Of a stretch of 64,000 nt of DNA, positions 52,807 through 61,569 are shown in pieces (position 1 is the stretch's first letter; every line of letters starts with the position of its first letter). Source of the DNA: Pseudobacteriovorax antillogorgiicola. GTDB lineage: Bacteria; Bdellovibrionota_B; Oligoflexia; Oligoflexales; Oligoflexaceae. A model generated the notes under the pieces. That model did no database searches. It saw only the letters and a program-made list of their open reading frames with translations, and was not told the origin of the DNA. Position numbers and translations under genes: made by a program. The stretch is from positions 124,001 to 188,000 of the forward strand of contig NZ_FWZT01000009.1 of assembly GCF_900177345.1 (NCBI RefSeq), given 5' to 3'.

Positions 52807-53754
52807 ATGAGCAATCAGCAATCTGGATACGTATCTCTTTTGGGGCGCCCCAATGCAGGCAAAAGTACCCTTCTCAACGCTCTGGTCGGCCAAAAAATAG
52901 CAGGCGTCAGCTCGAAGCCGCAAACCACTAGAAACCGCATCCTGGGTATTTGTAATCACGACCAAGCTCAAATTTTGTTTCTAGATACTCCTGGGATGCA
53001 TCGCCTTCGAAAATCTGCGAAGATCAACTCACTCATGAATCAAGAAGCCTGGTCTGTCATCGGCGAGTCGGATCTCGTTCTCTATATGATCGATGCAAAT
53101 ATTGGGATGGAAGGCTTGGATAGAGACTTCCTAAAATCGATCATGAAGGCTACTGAATCTCCCGTGGCTCTAGTGCTTTCGAAAACCGACCGGATGAAGA
53201 AAGACCGTATCAAAGAGCGGAGCCATCAAGTGGCTGCTCAGATTGCCGAGATCTTGGAGGAAGTACCCGAAGAAAAGCGTAGCTTCCTGGTGAATCCAGA
53301 ACCTATCTGGTCTAGTGCAAAGAATAGAGAGTCTTTACCAGCTCTCCTCGACTTCATTTGCGAGTTTTTACCCGAAGCACCTTGGATGTATCCCGAGGAT
53401 GACCTGACTGATCGGCCTCAACGATTTGTTGTGTCCGAGCTGATTCGTGAGAAAACATTTCGTCTCCTTGGAGAGGAAATACCCTACCATACTGCCGTGC
53501 GAATCGATAAGATGGAATTCAAGAAGAACAACGTTTCGATCATGGCATCCATTATTGTTGCTAGAAACTCTCAAAAGGGAATGGTGATTGGCAAGCAAGG
53601 CTCCAAAATCAAGGAAATCGGTATCGAAGCCCGCGAGGAGTTGGAAAAGCACCTTGATCAACCCGTCTTTCTCGACTTACAAGTAAAAGTAGACCCGGAT
53701 TGGGTTGACGATGTAAGTCTCATTGCTGAGTATTCTAGCCTCGAACTTTCCTGA
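52807..53754 (+). CDS. era: GTPase Era
   Basis: The 315-residue GTPase takes part in 16S rRNA maturation and ribosome assembly. G1 is GRPNAGKST (13-21), G3 is DTPG, and G4 is SKTD. The C-terminal KH domain has VIGKQGSKIKEIGIEAREEL. The ATG at 52807 follows AAGGTGG and begins the conserved N-terminus; upstream in-frame codons are AT-rich and unlikely. It is a little longer than E. coli Era (301). The murA-like gene follows 62 bases later, probably in the same operon. Confidence 0.95.
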   Translation: MSNQQSGYVSLLGRPNAGKSTLLNALVGQKIAGVSSKPQTTRNRILGICNHDQAQILFLDTPGMHRLRKSAKINSLMNQEAWSVIGESDLVLYMIDANIGMEGLDRDFLKSIMKATESPVALVLSKTDRMKKDRIKERSHQVAAQIAEILEEVPEEKRSFLVNPEPIWSSAKNRESLPALLDFICEFLPEAPWMYPEDDLTDRPQRFVVSELIREKTFRLLGEEIPYHTAVRIDKMEFKKNNVSIMASIIVARNSQKGMVIGKQGSKIKEIGIEAREELEKHLDQPVFLDLQVKVDPDWVDDVSLIAEYSSLELS

Positions 53755-53816
53755 CGAGAAAGCTCCCGGTGGTTCAGTCGATAAGTGGATCTGAAAATTG
53801 TAGATGAGGAGCCCCC

Positions 53817-55148
53817 ATGGATAATCGAAAGCTCAAAATCATTGGTGGAAAAAAATTAACTGGCGGCGCAGTGACGATCGCCGGTAGCTCGAATCAAGTG
53901 ACCAAGAGCATCATTGCATCCCTGCTGACTGATGAAGAGGTCTTGATCAAGGGCGCGCCAGACGTAGATGAGAGGCGAGTGGTACAGGGGCTCTATGAAT
54001 TCCTCGGCGGTGAGATAACACATCACGGCGACGAGGAGTTTACCTTGTGTTCCAAAAACGTGGGTGTTCATGAAATCACCGAAGAGCTATGCTCCAAAAA
54101 CAGGATTTCTGTACTTGCTGCTGGGCCTTTGTTGCATCGCTTTGGCAAGGTTAGCTTCTACGGAGTTTTAGGCGGGGATAAAATCGGTAAGCGGCCGGTG
54201 AACTTTCATATTCAAGCCTTGCAACAGATGGGTGCCGAAGTCGAGCGCGATGGCAACCAATACCACCTGACCGTCGGGCCTGACGGCCTTCACGGTGCCC
54301 AGATCCAGCTGCCTTTTCCTTCGGTTATGACGACAGAAAACATTTTGATCGCGGCATCTCGCGCTAAGGGGCGCACGATCATTGAAAATGCTGCGATCGA
54401 GCCTGAAATTTTAGAGCTTTGTAAGATGCTACAGAAGATGGGTGCTGATATCACCCAACGCCCCAATCGAACCTTTGTTATCGAAGGGGTCAAAAAGCTT
54501 AAGGGCTGTGAGCTTCGTTGCATGTTCGATCGCAATCAGGCTGTATCATTTGCGATTGCTGCGCTGGCCACTGGCGGTGATGTTCTGCTTCGCAACGTAA
54601 CCCATGATCCTGTCTATAGCTTTCTTAACTTTATTCAAAGAATGGGCGCTGAATTTACTATTAGCTCCAAGGGGCTTTTTGTGAAAGCTCCTGATCGGGG
54701 TTCGTTAACGGGAACCCATATCGAAGTGGAAGTCCATCCAGGGTTTATGACTGATTGGCAGCAGCCATTTATGGTTTTATTTACGCAAGCCCAGGGTATT
54801 AGCCTTCTGCATGAAACGGTTTTTGAGGAGCGTCTTGGCTACACTAAGTATCTGAATGAGATGGGTGCGAGGATCACCCTCAGCAATAAGTGCCTGGGTG
54901 AGTATCCTTGCCGGTTCCGCAATCATAACTACACCCACTCTGCAATTATCGAGGGTGGAACTCCCCTTGAAGGTCGCGACTTTGCCTTGCCTACTGATAT
55001 CCGCGCTGGAAAATGCCTTGTTGTTGCTGGTCTCACAGCATCCGGAACCACCCACCTGACCAATATCCGAGAATTGGAGCGGAAGTACGATAATCTGGTG
55101 CCAAAGCTCCAAGATATGGGCGCGAACATTGAGACCATTCACGGTTAG
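53817..55148 (+). CDS. murA: Divergent MurA-type enolpyruvyl transferase
   Basis: The 443-residue protein has the MurA fold and many of its motifs (IGKRPVNFHIQAL, LPFPSVMTTENILIAAS, VHPGFMTDWQQP, LPTDIRAGKCLVVAGL). MurA makes UDP-GlcNAc-enolpyruvate, the first step of peptidoglycan synthesis. Several usual active-site residues differ: Lys22 of E. coli is Ser25 here (GSSNQ instead of GAKNA), Cys115 is Asp121 (GGDKIGKRP), and the DRIETGT segment is DRNQAVS. Retained are Asn26, Arg126, Asp313 and Arg396. An Asp at the Cys position occurs naturally in fosfomycin-resistant MurA, but the loss of Lys22 is unexpected. It may be a paralogue with changed activity. A GAGGAG RBS precedes the ATG. Confidence 0.85.
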   Translation: MDNRKLKIIGGKKLTGGAVTIAGSSNQVTKSIIASLLTDEEVLIKGAPDVDERRVVQGLYEFLGGEITHHGDEEFTLCSKNVGVHEITEELCSKNRISVLAAGPLLHRFGKVSFYGVLGGDKIGKRPVNFHIQALQQMGAEVERDGNQYHLTVGPDGLHGAQIQLPFPSVMTTENILIAASRAKGRTIIENAAIEPEILELCKMLQKMGADITQRPNRTFVIEGVKKLKGCELRCMFDRNQAVSFAIAALATGGDVLLRNVTHDPVYSFLNFIQRMGAEFTISSKGLFVKAPDRGSLTGTHIEVEVHPGFMTDWQQPFMVLFTQAQGISLLHETVFEERLGYTKYLNEMGARITLSNKCLGEYPCRFRNHNYTHSAIIEGGTPLEGRDFALPTDIRAGKCLVVAGLTASGTTHLTNIRELERKYDNLVPKLQDMGANIETIHG

Positions 55149-55276
55149 TAGAGCGGTGTGACGAAAGAACCAGATCGATGTGTGGATGCCTGATCTGCCT
55201 AGTGTCATACCTTGCTAAGTGATGAGAGAACCAACTACAATGGGACATATGACGTAGCTGAACGTCCTAAGGTCTC

Positions 55277-55294
55277 GGCCCGTGGGCCTTTTGG
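55277..55294 (+). terminator. Weak hairpin downstream of murA
   Basis: GGCCC/GGGCC followed by TTTTGGTTT lies 129 bases after the murA stop and just ahead of the lipoprotein gene. The stem is short. Confidence 0.4.
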
Positions 55295-55321
55295 TTTCTA
55301 CTCTGATTCATTTGGTTGATT

Positions 55322-55891
55322 ATGCTTCGATATGGGATACTCATAGCTTGCCTGATCAGTTCGTGCCAGGACGAACGACTGAGCGATGATCCTACCCAGA
55401 GTTTGGTTGATGGCACATGGCAAAGTGCGTGTCTTCAAGAAGATGGCAGGTTTAGAATGGCACGATTTCAGTTCTACTATGCTAGTTACGCTGAAAGAAT
55501 CGACTCATTCTATGACGACGAGTGTCAGGAGAATCTTCTCTATGAAACCAGTTATAATGGGGAGTACGAGTTAAGCGTCACTTGGGCTTCTTATATTCAT
55601 CGCTTGCGGTTCGATGTGGGGCAGGCAGCGCTTCGGGTTCAAGACGCTGAAGCTGCCAATGCTCAAGCTCTATGTGGTCGGAACACCTGGTCTGAGCAGG
55701 AGCTTAGCATGCCAGAATTGCTGCAACTAGAAAATTGTCCTTTGAAATTCACAGGTGGCTTCGTCTACGATACTCTCCTCAGGGTACAGAACAATCAGAT
55801 CGAGGCTGCCGACCAGTTTGGCCCAACAGATGGACTAAGTCAGGAGTTTACTGAAGCGTCGGAAGGCCAATCATTTAACAAGGTTTTTTAG
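55322..55891 (+). CDS. Lipoprotein of unknown function
   Basis: The 189-residue product has a lipobox (ILIACLISSC, Cys about 14) and a beta-rich mature part with further cysteines (SACLQ, DECQE, ALCGRN, ENCPLK). No family is recognised. The ATG at 55322 has no clear RBS; it lies just after the hairpin. It is upstream of the DoxX gene by 49 bases in the same direction. Confidence 0.6.
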   Translation: MLRYGILIACLISSCQDERLSDDPTQSLVDGTWQSACLQEDGRFRMARFQFYYASYAERIDSFYDDECQENLLYETSYNGEYELSVTWASYIHRLRFDVGQAALRVQDAEAANAQALCGRNTWSEQELSMPELLQLENCPLKFTGGFVYDTLLRVQNNQIEAADQFGPTDGLSQEFTEASEGQSFNKVF

Positions 55892-55940
55892 TCAGATCTG
55901 ATGCTGCTGCGCTATAATTCAGGTAAAGGAGTTGTTGCCG

Positions 55941-56333
55941 ATGTCGCTGATAAAAACGTACAACCACCATGTTGGCTTACTTATCCTACGGGTGAGTCTA
56001 GGACTTACCATGTTACTGGCACATGGCCTGCCAAAGATCGACGCATTCCCAGGGCTAAAATTTCCAGACCCCATTGGTCTAGGTTCACAGCTTAGCTGGG
56101 GAGCAGCCGTTGCTGCTGAAGTTGGCTGCTCGATCCTTCTGGTCTTGGGGCTATGGACCCGGCTATCGCTGGCCCCTCTGATCTTTACCATGCTGATCGC
56201 GGTGTTTGTCGTTCATAGTGGCGATCCGTTTGCGAAAAAAGAATTAGGTCTCATGTACATGATCGGTTATATAGCTCTGTTTATCGCAGGGCCAGGAAAG
56301 CATTCTGTCGACTGGAAAATTCAAGGAAGGTAG
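55941..56333 (+). CDS. DoxX family membrane protein
   Basis: The 130-residue protein has four hydrophobic helices. LLILRVSLGLTMLLAHGLPKIDAF is the typical DoxX start with the HGxxK loop, and FAKKELGLMYMIGYIALFIAGPGKHSVD matches the DoxX C-terminus. DoxX proteins have been linked to quinone or sulfur metabolism and to redox stress; the role here is unknown. AAAGGAG lies nine bases before the ATG at 55941. It is followed by a TPR gene two bases after its stop. Confidence 0.82.
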   Translation: MSLIKTYNHHVGLLILRVSLGLTMLLAHGLPKIDAFPGLKFPDPIGLGSQLSWGAAVAAEVGCSILLVLGLWTRLSLAPLIFTMLIAVFVVHSGDPFAKKELGLMYMIGYIALFIAGPGKHSVDWKIQGR

Positions 56334-56335
56334 GA

Positions 56336-57268
56336 TTGAAACTCACGTTATCATCGAAACAGCGATACTTGCTCGGGTCATTTATTGCAGGCTGTGCACT
56401 ATTTGGGGCCTACCACCTTGGGCAGGTGGGGCAGGGGCAGTCGGGAAGCGAACTACTTCCAGAAAAGCTCGATCGCTTTGCCAAGCGGGCTGCATCTCGG
56501 CAGTTGCTCGGTAAAGACGGCATCGACCCTGAAATGTCTATTGATGGCCAGCTGGCTATGGCTATCGAGATGGTTGACAATGGTCAGGTGGATGAGGCCA
56601 GTGATGCCCTAGGGAAAATCCTGAAAGTCGATCCCAATAATATCAAAGCGCTTCTTGAGATCAGTCTGATTGAGTTATTAGATCGAGGCCGTCCTCAAGA
56701 GGCCCTCCCTTATCTTATCAAAGCTTTGCAGGTAGACCCCGATAACGACCACTTGTTAGGTGAAGTTGCCGATATTTACGTGGAGACTGGGCAATTCGAT
56801 GAAGGCCTAGGTTTTTTTTCCCAACTTCGTGAGCACTTTCCTGAAACGGCAGCGATCAGCTTACGCATGGGCCAGATTTTTTATTACAAGTCTGAGTACC
56901 GGAGGGCGCTTAAGGTCTTGGAGCCAATCATAAACTCGGTCACTCACGGGGGGCAAGCTAGAAGCCTCAAAGCACGAATTCTTCTTCAGTTGGGGCGGGT
57001 TGATCCAGCTGTGGAAGAGTATCATGAAGCAGAGGAAGGGCTAGAACAAAACATTCGGGTAGCCATGATATCCGGTGAGCCCACTGACTTTCTGGTCAAA
57101 TGGTTGGAAACTATGCAGATTGAAATGGCTGAAGGTCTGATTGAACGTCAGCTTTTCAAGGCCGCAGAAGACATCCTTTACAAACTCTCAGAAAAAATTC
57201 CCTCAGATCCTGAGGTCATCAAACTTATGGATTTAGCTCGGGCCGGTAAACGAGATAATGCTGGCTAG
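56336..57268 (+). CDS. TPR-repeat protein with N-terminal anchor
   Basis: The 310-residue protein has a hydrophobic N-terminal segment (YLLGSFIAGCALFGAYHLG), then tetratricopeptide repeats: QLAMAIEMVDNGQVDEASDALGKILKVDPN, ALPYLIKALQVDPDNDHLLGEVADIYVETGQFDEG, and so on. These form helical scaffolds for protein contacts in the periplasm or at the membrane. The TTG start is two bases after the DoxX stop, which suggests translational coupling. No specific partner is visible. It is followed by the TPM genes. Confidence 0.8.
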   Translation: MKLTLSSKQRYLLGSFIAGCALFGAYHLGQVGQGQSGSELLPEKLDRFAKRAASRQLLGKDGIDPEMSIDGQLAMAIEMVDNGQVDEASDALGKILKVDPNNIKALLEISLIELLDRGRPQEALPYLIKALQVDPDNDHLLGEVADIYVETGQFDEGLGFFSQLREHFPETAAISLRMGQIFYYKSEYRRALKVLEPIINSVTHGGQARSLKARILLQLGRVDPAVEEYHEAEEGLEQNIRVAMISGEPTDFLVKWLETMQIEMAEGLIERQLFKAAEDILYKLSEKIPSDPEVIKLMDLARAGKRDNAG

Positions 57269-57294
57269 TTAGTTTCCTTTTCTGGGAGACCTCC

Positions 57295-58017
57295 GTGATC
57301 GGACAATTCCAAACCGTCATCGCCATAGCCGCTCTGCTTGCGACTTCCATAAGCACAGCAGAGATCGCTGTACCCAGGCTGAAAGGGGCTGTGATGGATC
57401 TTGCAGATATGCTTTCCGACCCTGTTCAGAAGAAGCTGGCCCAAAGTCTTGAGACCCTCACTGAAGAAGGGGGAACCAAGATAGTCATTCTAACGATCCC
57501 ATCGTTGGATGGGGAGCTTGCCAGCGACTATAGTAGCCGTGTGCTTGATGACTGGCAGCTAGGCCTAGAGCCTGGTAAAAGAGGAGTTCTATTGCTGCTG
57601 GCGCGGGATGACCGACGGGTTTCGATCGAAGTCGACTCCGACTTAAGGGGCGAGTTTAGTGAAGCAGTACGAGATCGCATCATTGTTGAGCAAATTCGCC
57701 CTTGGTTTCAAAAGGGAGACATAGAGGGGGGGATTGTAGCTGCCACGCGTACTATCCTACAGACTACCGATCCTCAGTTCGTATTGGACGAAGGCCTTAT
57801 CGGACGCTTTGAGCGGCAGTCCGACTATAAAGAAGGGGATCATCCTTTAGTTGTAGTGGGTTTGATTCTCGTTTTAGCATTAATTCGCATCCAACGGCAA
57901 AGGCAGCGTCGCTTGCGCTATCTTCAGGAAAGTGGCTACTGGGGTGGGAGCTTTGACGCTGGATTTAGTGGTGGAGGTGGTGGCTTTAACGGTGATGGGG
58001 CTTCGGCAGATTGGTAA
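57295..58017 (+). CDS. TPM-domain protein with Gly-rich tail
   Basis: The 240-residue product has a signal peptide (1-22), a TPM domain (AVMDLADMLSDPVQKKLAQSL ... VILTIPSLDGELASDYSSRV ... GVLLLLARDDRRVSIEVDSDL), one transmembrane helix (LVVVGLILVLALI) and a Gly-rich C-terminus (FSGGGGGFNGDGASADW). This is the usual layout of the YgcG/TPM family, which are putative phosphatases or accessory proteins of photosystem repair in plants, and unknown in bacteria. The GTG start has GGGAG upstream. The second TPM gene follows four bases later. Confidence 0.85.
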   Translation: MIGQFQTVIAIAALLATSISTAEIAVPRLKGAVMDLADMLSDPVQKKLAQSLETLTEEGGTKIVILTIPSLDGELASDYSSRVLDDWQLGLEPGKRGVLLLLARDDRRVSIEVDSDLRGEFSEAVRDRIIVEQIRPWFQKGDIEGGIVAATRTILQTTDPQFVLDEGLIGRFERQSDYKEGDHPLVVVGLILVLALIRIQRQRQRRLRYLQESGYWGGSFDAGFSGGGGGFNGDGASADW

Positions 58018-58021
58018 CACT

Positions 58022-58675
58022 ATGGAAATTCCTCATTGGGCGCAGTCACGAATTGACAAAGTTGGTAAAAAGCAGGTTGAGAGGGCCGTAGCCCTCGCTG
58101 AAGAAAACTCAGCAGCGGAAATCATTCCCATGCTGGTGCGCCGTTCGTCGCATGTCTCCCATATTCAAAGCCATCTCACAGGATTCCTAGCCTGTAGCAG
58201 CCTGATAGTTGGGCTTTGTTTCGAAGCTCTTCAGGTTTTGGATTTCAATCTCTTCATGGCATCTGGCCTTGTGATTCTATCTAGCTTTCTGGGAATGGTA
58301 GCAGCGCGGTTTCCCTTGGTTCAAAGAATGCTGATTCCGAAGGTCGATCGGAGCCACCAAGTGGATTTGCGCGCTGAACTTGAATTCTATGAAGCTGGTT
58401 TGGACAAAGGGGAAGGGCGAGCCGGTGTCCTTATTTTTATTTCCCTTCTGGAGCAGCGCACCGTTATTCTAGTAGATTCCGTCTTAAGCCGAGAGGTGCC
58501 CTCAGAAACTTGGCGCGAGATGGTTCAGCAACTCAGTTCATCCATTGGCAGGGGGCAAATGGCGGCAGGTCTCAGCCAAACCGTTGAGGCCCTTGGCAAA
58601 ATTCTTAGCAATAGTTTTCCCCGCTCACTCGATGACCGAAGTGACTTATTTGATACCTTGATTATCAAGGACTAG
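58022..58675 (+). CDS. Second TPM-domain membrane protein
   Basis: The 217-residue product has a TPM-like N-terminal half (VERAVALAEENSAAEIIPMLVRRS) and two hydrophobic helices (FLACSSLIVGLCFEAL, FMASGLVILSSFLGMVA), with a second TPM-like segment (GEGRAGVLIFISLLEQRTVIL). It starts four bases after the first TPM gene, so they are co-expressed. Paired TPM genes, often with a LemA gene, occur in many bacteria; lemA is absent here. The ATG at 58022 has no strong RBS, in keeping with coupling. Confidence 0.78.
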   Translation: MEIPHWAQSRIDKVGKKQVERAVALAEENSAAEIIPMLVRRSSHVSHIQSHLTGFLACSSLIVGLCFEALQVLDFNLFMASGLVILSSFLGMVAARFPLVQRMLIPKVDRSHQVDLRAELEFYEAGLDKGEGRAGVLIFISLLEQRTVILVDSVLSREVPSETWREMVQQLSSSIGRGQMAAGLSQTVEALGKILSNSFPRSLDDRSDLFDTLIIKD

Positions 58676-58689
58676 CTCTCAAGTCTTTG
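58666..58689 (+). terminator. Hairpin after the TPM pair
   Basis: CAAGGACT / AGTCTTTG with an 8-base loop spans the end of the second TPM gene; a T-rich stretch follows but is interrupted. Confidence 0.4.
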
Positions 58690-58775
58690 TTGCTTCTTGC
58701 TCTATTTTGAACAAAATGCTCGCTCAATCCCAATTCTCTAGACACCCAAGTTGAGCAAGCATATTTAATCCGGTG

Positions 58776-58817
58776 AGTGGCGAAAGTGAGCTTACCTTGC
58801 CACTGCTCAGCTCACTT
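58776..58817. other. Overlapping inverted repeats, candidate switching structure
   Basis: AAGTGAGC/GCTCACTT (8 bp perfect; 58784-58791 and 58810-58817) overlaps AGTGGC/GCCACT (6 bp; 58776-58781 and 58799-58804). The two stems interleave: a pseudoknot or two alternative folds are possible. Confidence 0.4.
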
Positions 58818-59075
58818 GGATCGGCCTTTTGTGGTGGGTCCGAGGGTTTTTAATGGCTTGAGTTTTTTGAAAACTATTTTAACCTCTGATTTGTATAGGC
58901 AGTAGAATTCAATAAAAGTGTTGGTCTTTGAGATGAGTAGTTTTTATAAGTACTAAAACCTATTCTTCCTCTCGGCTTTACTATCTTCGAGCCTAATTGC
59001 TAAATCAGTTAGGATTGTGACCCTGGAACGGGAACCTTTCTACGGACCTGGCCATGGGTGAGAAAGGGGGAGCCG

Positions 59076-59207
59076 ATGTTATCATGGGCGTGTACTCTAT
59101 GGAGCGCAGCGGCCCAAGGTATTCGGGCTATGGACCAGTCCCCAAAAATTGTAGCCGATGACACATACCGAAAAATTTTGATCTCATATGGGTTTTCTAG
59201 GCTGTGA
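59076..59207 (+). CDS. Possible small protein of 43 residues
   Basis: This small frame starts with ATG three bases after GGGGGAG and reads to a TGA (MLSWACTLWSAAAQGIRAM..., ending SYGFSRL). The N-terminus could be a short signal peptide. The spacing to the RBS is tight, and it may be a remnant of a larger gene. Low confidence. Confidence 0.2.
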   Translation: MLSWACTLWSAAAQGIRAMDQSPKIVADDTYRKILISYGFSRL

Positions 59208-59489
59208 CGATATTTCCGGCCTTTCGTAGAGTGCTTAAAGTGGGGCTTCGTCTGAGAGCGATCTCGCCGTATTTAAACCTAAATATGTCTGTTAGCCCCG
59301 TTGGGTAGTTTTGGGTTTTGGGGGGCTTAAAGTGCAGCTCTAATCGGTACGAGTATTTACATACAGGCGTAGTATGGTAGATTCCCCGGTCTACAGGCCT
59401 ATCTTTAGCCCAAAAGCTCGACTGTCTGTTCTTGTAGGTATTCGAGCGACGCCGATTATGAACCATCTAAATTAAAGGTTTCGGAAACT

Positions 59490-61520
59490 ATGACAATGTC
59501 AGTGAAAAAATTTCTATTGACCCTATTTACAGTTTTGCCTGGAACGACTTTACTTGGGAATTTGAAAGTCGAGCTATCACCACTCACAGAGCGACGAGTT
59601 GCAGAGTGTGGAGTTGAACAGTACAAGGAAAAGATAAACCACCCCAGCTGTGGTGTTGACTCTTACAAGGAAGGCACGGGGGGAGCCTGCGGCGTAAAAT
59701 CTTATAAGTCTATGCGGGTTAAGGCTTGTGGTGTTGCATTGTACAATGAAGGTACTGGTGGACCCTGCGGCTATATCAACGATGTCCAAAAGACTTGTAA
59801 AGTTAAAAATTTGGGTGGTGGCTGCCTTATACCTGGGGATGAAGTGATAAATCGCCGAGGGAAGGTCTGCCGCCACGAGGACTTCGGCGTACAGGTGTAT
59901 AAACGCTGCCGGAAAGCCGAATTTGGTGTTGAAGAGTACAAGACATGTAAAAGTGCAGTCTTTGGTACAAATTGGAAAAGCTGTCGCCTAGCGGAGTTTG
60001 GAGTTGATTCCTACAATTCTTGTAAGATTAGAAAAACTCAGTACGAACTTGATGTTTACCTAGCATCGACCAAGCCATATATCGAAGTCAACGCGATAAA
60101 CATGGCCCGATCTCAGCAAAGCTACTTATTCAGTGCAGGTCAGAAGCAACAGCTAGGTTGTCTTATTAAACGGTGGGAAGATGACTTCCTATTTGAAGAC
60201 GTTGTTTTGGACATGAAAAACTCATTTGCAGCGACATTTGGTGAAGAGTTTGACCCGAACCAATTCTCTTGTAATGATATGAACATGCTGCCTAAACTGA
60301 GCTACCAAGGAAAGCTATGTGATGACTATACTGATAGCCAGCTCAGCACAGCTCTTGCTAAAGAAGGTCTTTCATCGTCTGAAAGATTCTTTATCAATGC
60401 GTGTCAAGATAAGAAACTCTATATGGACTATCGTCAATGGTTTCTAGATCAGGGGACGGAGGTCCAGAACCTGCTTTGGGATGTCGTTGCTCGTGCGGAT
60501 TCCGGATACAAAGACAAATTAACGAAACTCAAAGAATCTATTTCTAAACACAAAATCGACTTCGCATCCAACGTTACTATTGTTGTAAGAATGGATGGTA
60601 TGAATGGATCAAATCCAGAACCTAAACTAGTGAACGAAGGTCGGTATAAGATTATCTCTGATCTAAGCGATAAGTGCATGAACTTGAAGATCTCTTCATT
60701 AGACGATGCTGCTGGGTTGAGAAGTAAGCAAAATATTCATCAATGGGGTTGTCCAGTTGGTGATAGTGAATGGACGAATAATTTTTTCAATCTGACATAT
60801 ACAGCTATGGGTCGACTCGAAATTAAGTCGCTCTTCTCAGATCTCTGTTTGCATAATGACAATGGCAATGCGGTGCAGGAATATTGCTCTATGGCGACTA
60901 GCTATGCTTTAGAGAAGGTTGGTTCTGACTTTCTTATCAAGGACGAATACGGAAAATGTGCCGAAAGCGTGTCTTATGGTGATGGAGATAACGTCGTCTT
61001 TGAAACCTGTAATAGTCAGAAGTCGGGCCAGAAATGGAAGCTGGAAAGAATGGACGGTGAAAGTAACCCGGGTTCTTCAGTAGAACCAATCCTACCAGCC
61101 GGCGACTTCAGCTTCAGGTCCAAATCTAGCAATAAGTGCTTGAACCTTAAAATCAGCAATCTTTCAGACAGCAACGGATACCAAGAGTATCAGCCGTTTC
61201 ATCAGTGGGACTGCCCAAGTACAAATAGCGAATGGACGAATAACTATCTTAAAGTTAGATATGATAACGATTCGTTTAAGTTGGAGTCACTGTTTTCTTC
61301 TCTATGTTTGAAAGATAATGGGTCGAGTGTTGTACAGGTGAACTGTTTAGATGCTAGTAAGCTCACGGCAGTTAAGCAGGGTAGTGGCTATGCAATTAAG
61401 GATCTAGTATCCGGCCGTTGTCTTCGTACTACAGGATGGGGAAATGGTGATAAGGTTGTCTTCGGCAACTGCGATAACGACACTCAAACTGAGTGGACTC
61501 TATCACCGGCATACAACTAA
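59490..61520 (+). CDS. Secreted protein with 13-residue Cys repeats and two ricin-type lectin domains
   Basis: The 676-residue protein has a signal peptide (1-23). Residues 40-178 carry eight units of about 13 residues: four of the type CGVxxYK (starting at Cys40, Cys54, Cys67, Cys80), then four ending in Cys (FGVxxYxxC; 132, 145, 158, 170). Between them lies a further Cys-rich part. Residues 180-380 are helical. Two beta-trefoil lectin domains, each of about 140 residues, occupy 383-525 and 536-676; they are internal duplications (CMNLKIS and CLNLKIS; EWTNNFFNL and EWTNNYLKV). QKWKLE and TEWTL are QxW-like. Ricin-type domains bind sugars. It is likely a surface adhesin or toxin-like factor. 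A good terminator follows. Confidence 0.75.
   Translation: MTMSVKKFLLTLFTVLPGTTLLGNLKVELSPLTERRVAECGVEQYKEKINHPSCGVDSYKEGTGGACGVKSYKSMRVKACGVALYNEGTGGPCGYINDVQKTCKVKNLGGGCLIPGDEVINRRGKVCRHEDFGVQVYKRCRKAEFGVEEYKTCKSAVFGTNWKSCRLAEFGVDSYNSCKIRKTQYELDVYLASTKPYIEVNAINMARSQQSYLFSAGQKQQLGCLIKRWEDDFLFEDVVLDMKNSFAATFGEEFDPNQFSCNDMNMLPKLSYQGKLCDDYTDSQLSTALAKEGLSSSERFFINACQDKKLYMDYRQWFLDQGTEVQNLLWDVVARADSGYKDKLTKLKESISKHKIDFASNVTIVVRMDGMNGSNPEPKLVNEGRYKIISDLSDKCMNLKISSLDDAAGLRSKQNIHQWGCPVGDSEWTNNFFNLTYTAMGRLEIKSLFSDLCLHNDNGNAVQEYCSMATSYALEKVGSDFLIKDEYGKCAESVSYGDGDNVVFETCNSQKSGQKWKLERMDGESNPGSSVEPILPAGDFSFRSKSSNKCLNLKISNLSDSNGYQEYQPFHQWDCPSTNSEWTNNYLKVRYDNDSFKLESLFSSLCLKDNGSSVVQVNCLDASKLTAVKQGSGYAIKDLVSGRCLRTTGWGNGDKVVFGNCDNDTQTEWTLSPAYN
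59607..60023 (+). repeat. Array of 13-residue Cys/Gly/Tyr repeats inside the lectin protein
   Basis: Eight copies of a (C/F)GVxxY(K/N) core spaced by 12-14 residues, in two blocks of four. In the first the Cys precedes GV; in the second it follows the Tyr by two or three residues. Confidence 0.75.
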
Positions 61521-61540
61521 GTTTATATTTTTAAATTCCG

Positions 61541-61569
61541 AGAGTCTGACAATTCGTTAGGCTCTTTTT
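61541..61569 (+). terminator. Rho-independent terminator after the lectin gene
   Basis: AGAGTCTGAC / GTTAGGCTCT forms a 10-bp stem with two G-U pairs and a 5-base loop, followed by TTTT. It separates the lectin gene from the next operon. Confidence 0.75.

Larger units (their letters stand above)
58690..59489. other. 800-base non-coding region before the lectin gene
   Basis: No convincing long gene lies here. It holds overlapping inverted repeats near 58776-58817, a possible 43-codon reading frame at 59076-59207, and no recognised tRNA, rRNA or repeat. It is the longest non-coding stretch of the window, so regulatory RNA or a decayed gene is possible. Confidence 0.6.

Noticed and set aside
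59197-59466. Minus-strand frame of 89 codons in the long non-coding region
   Set aside because: Arg/Thr/Tyr-rich translation without signal, domain or RBS; probably chance.
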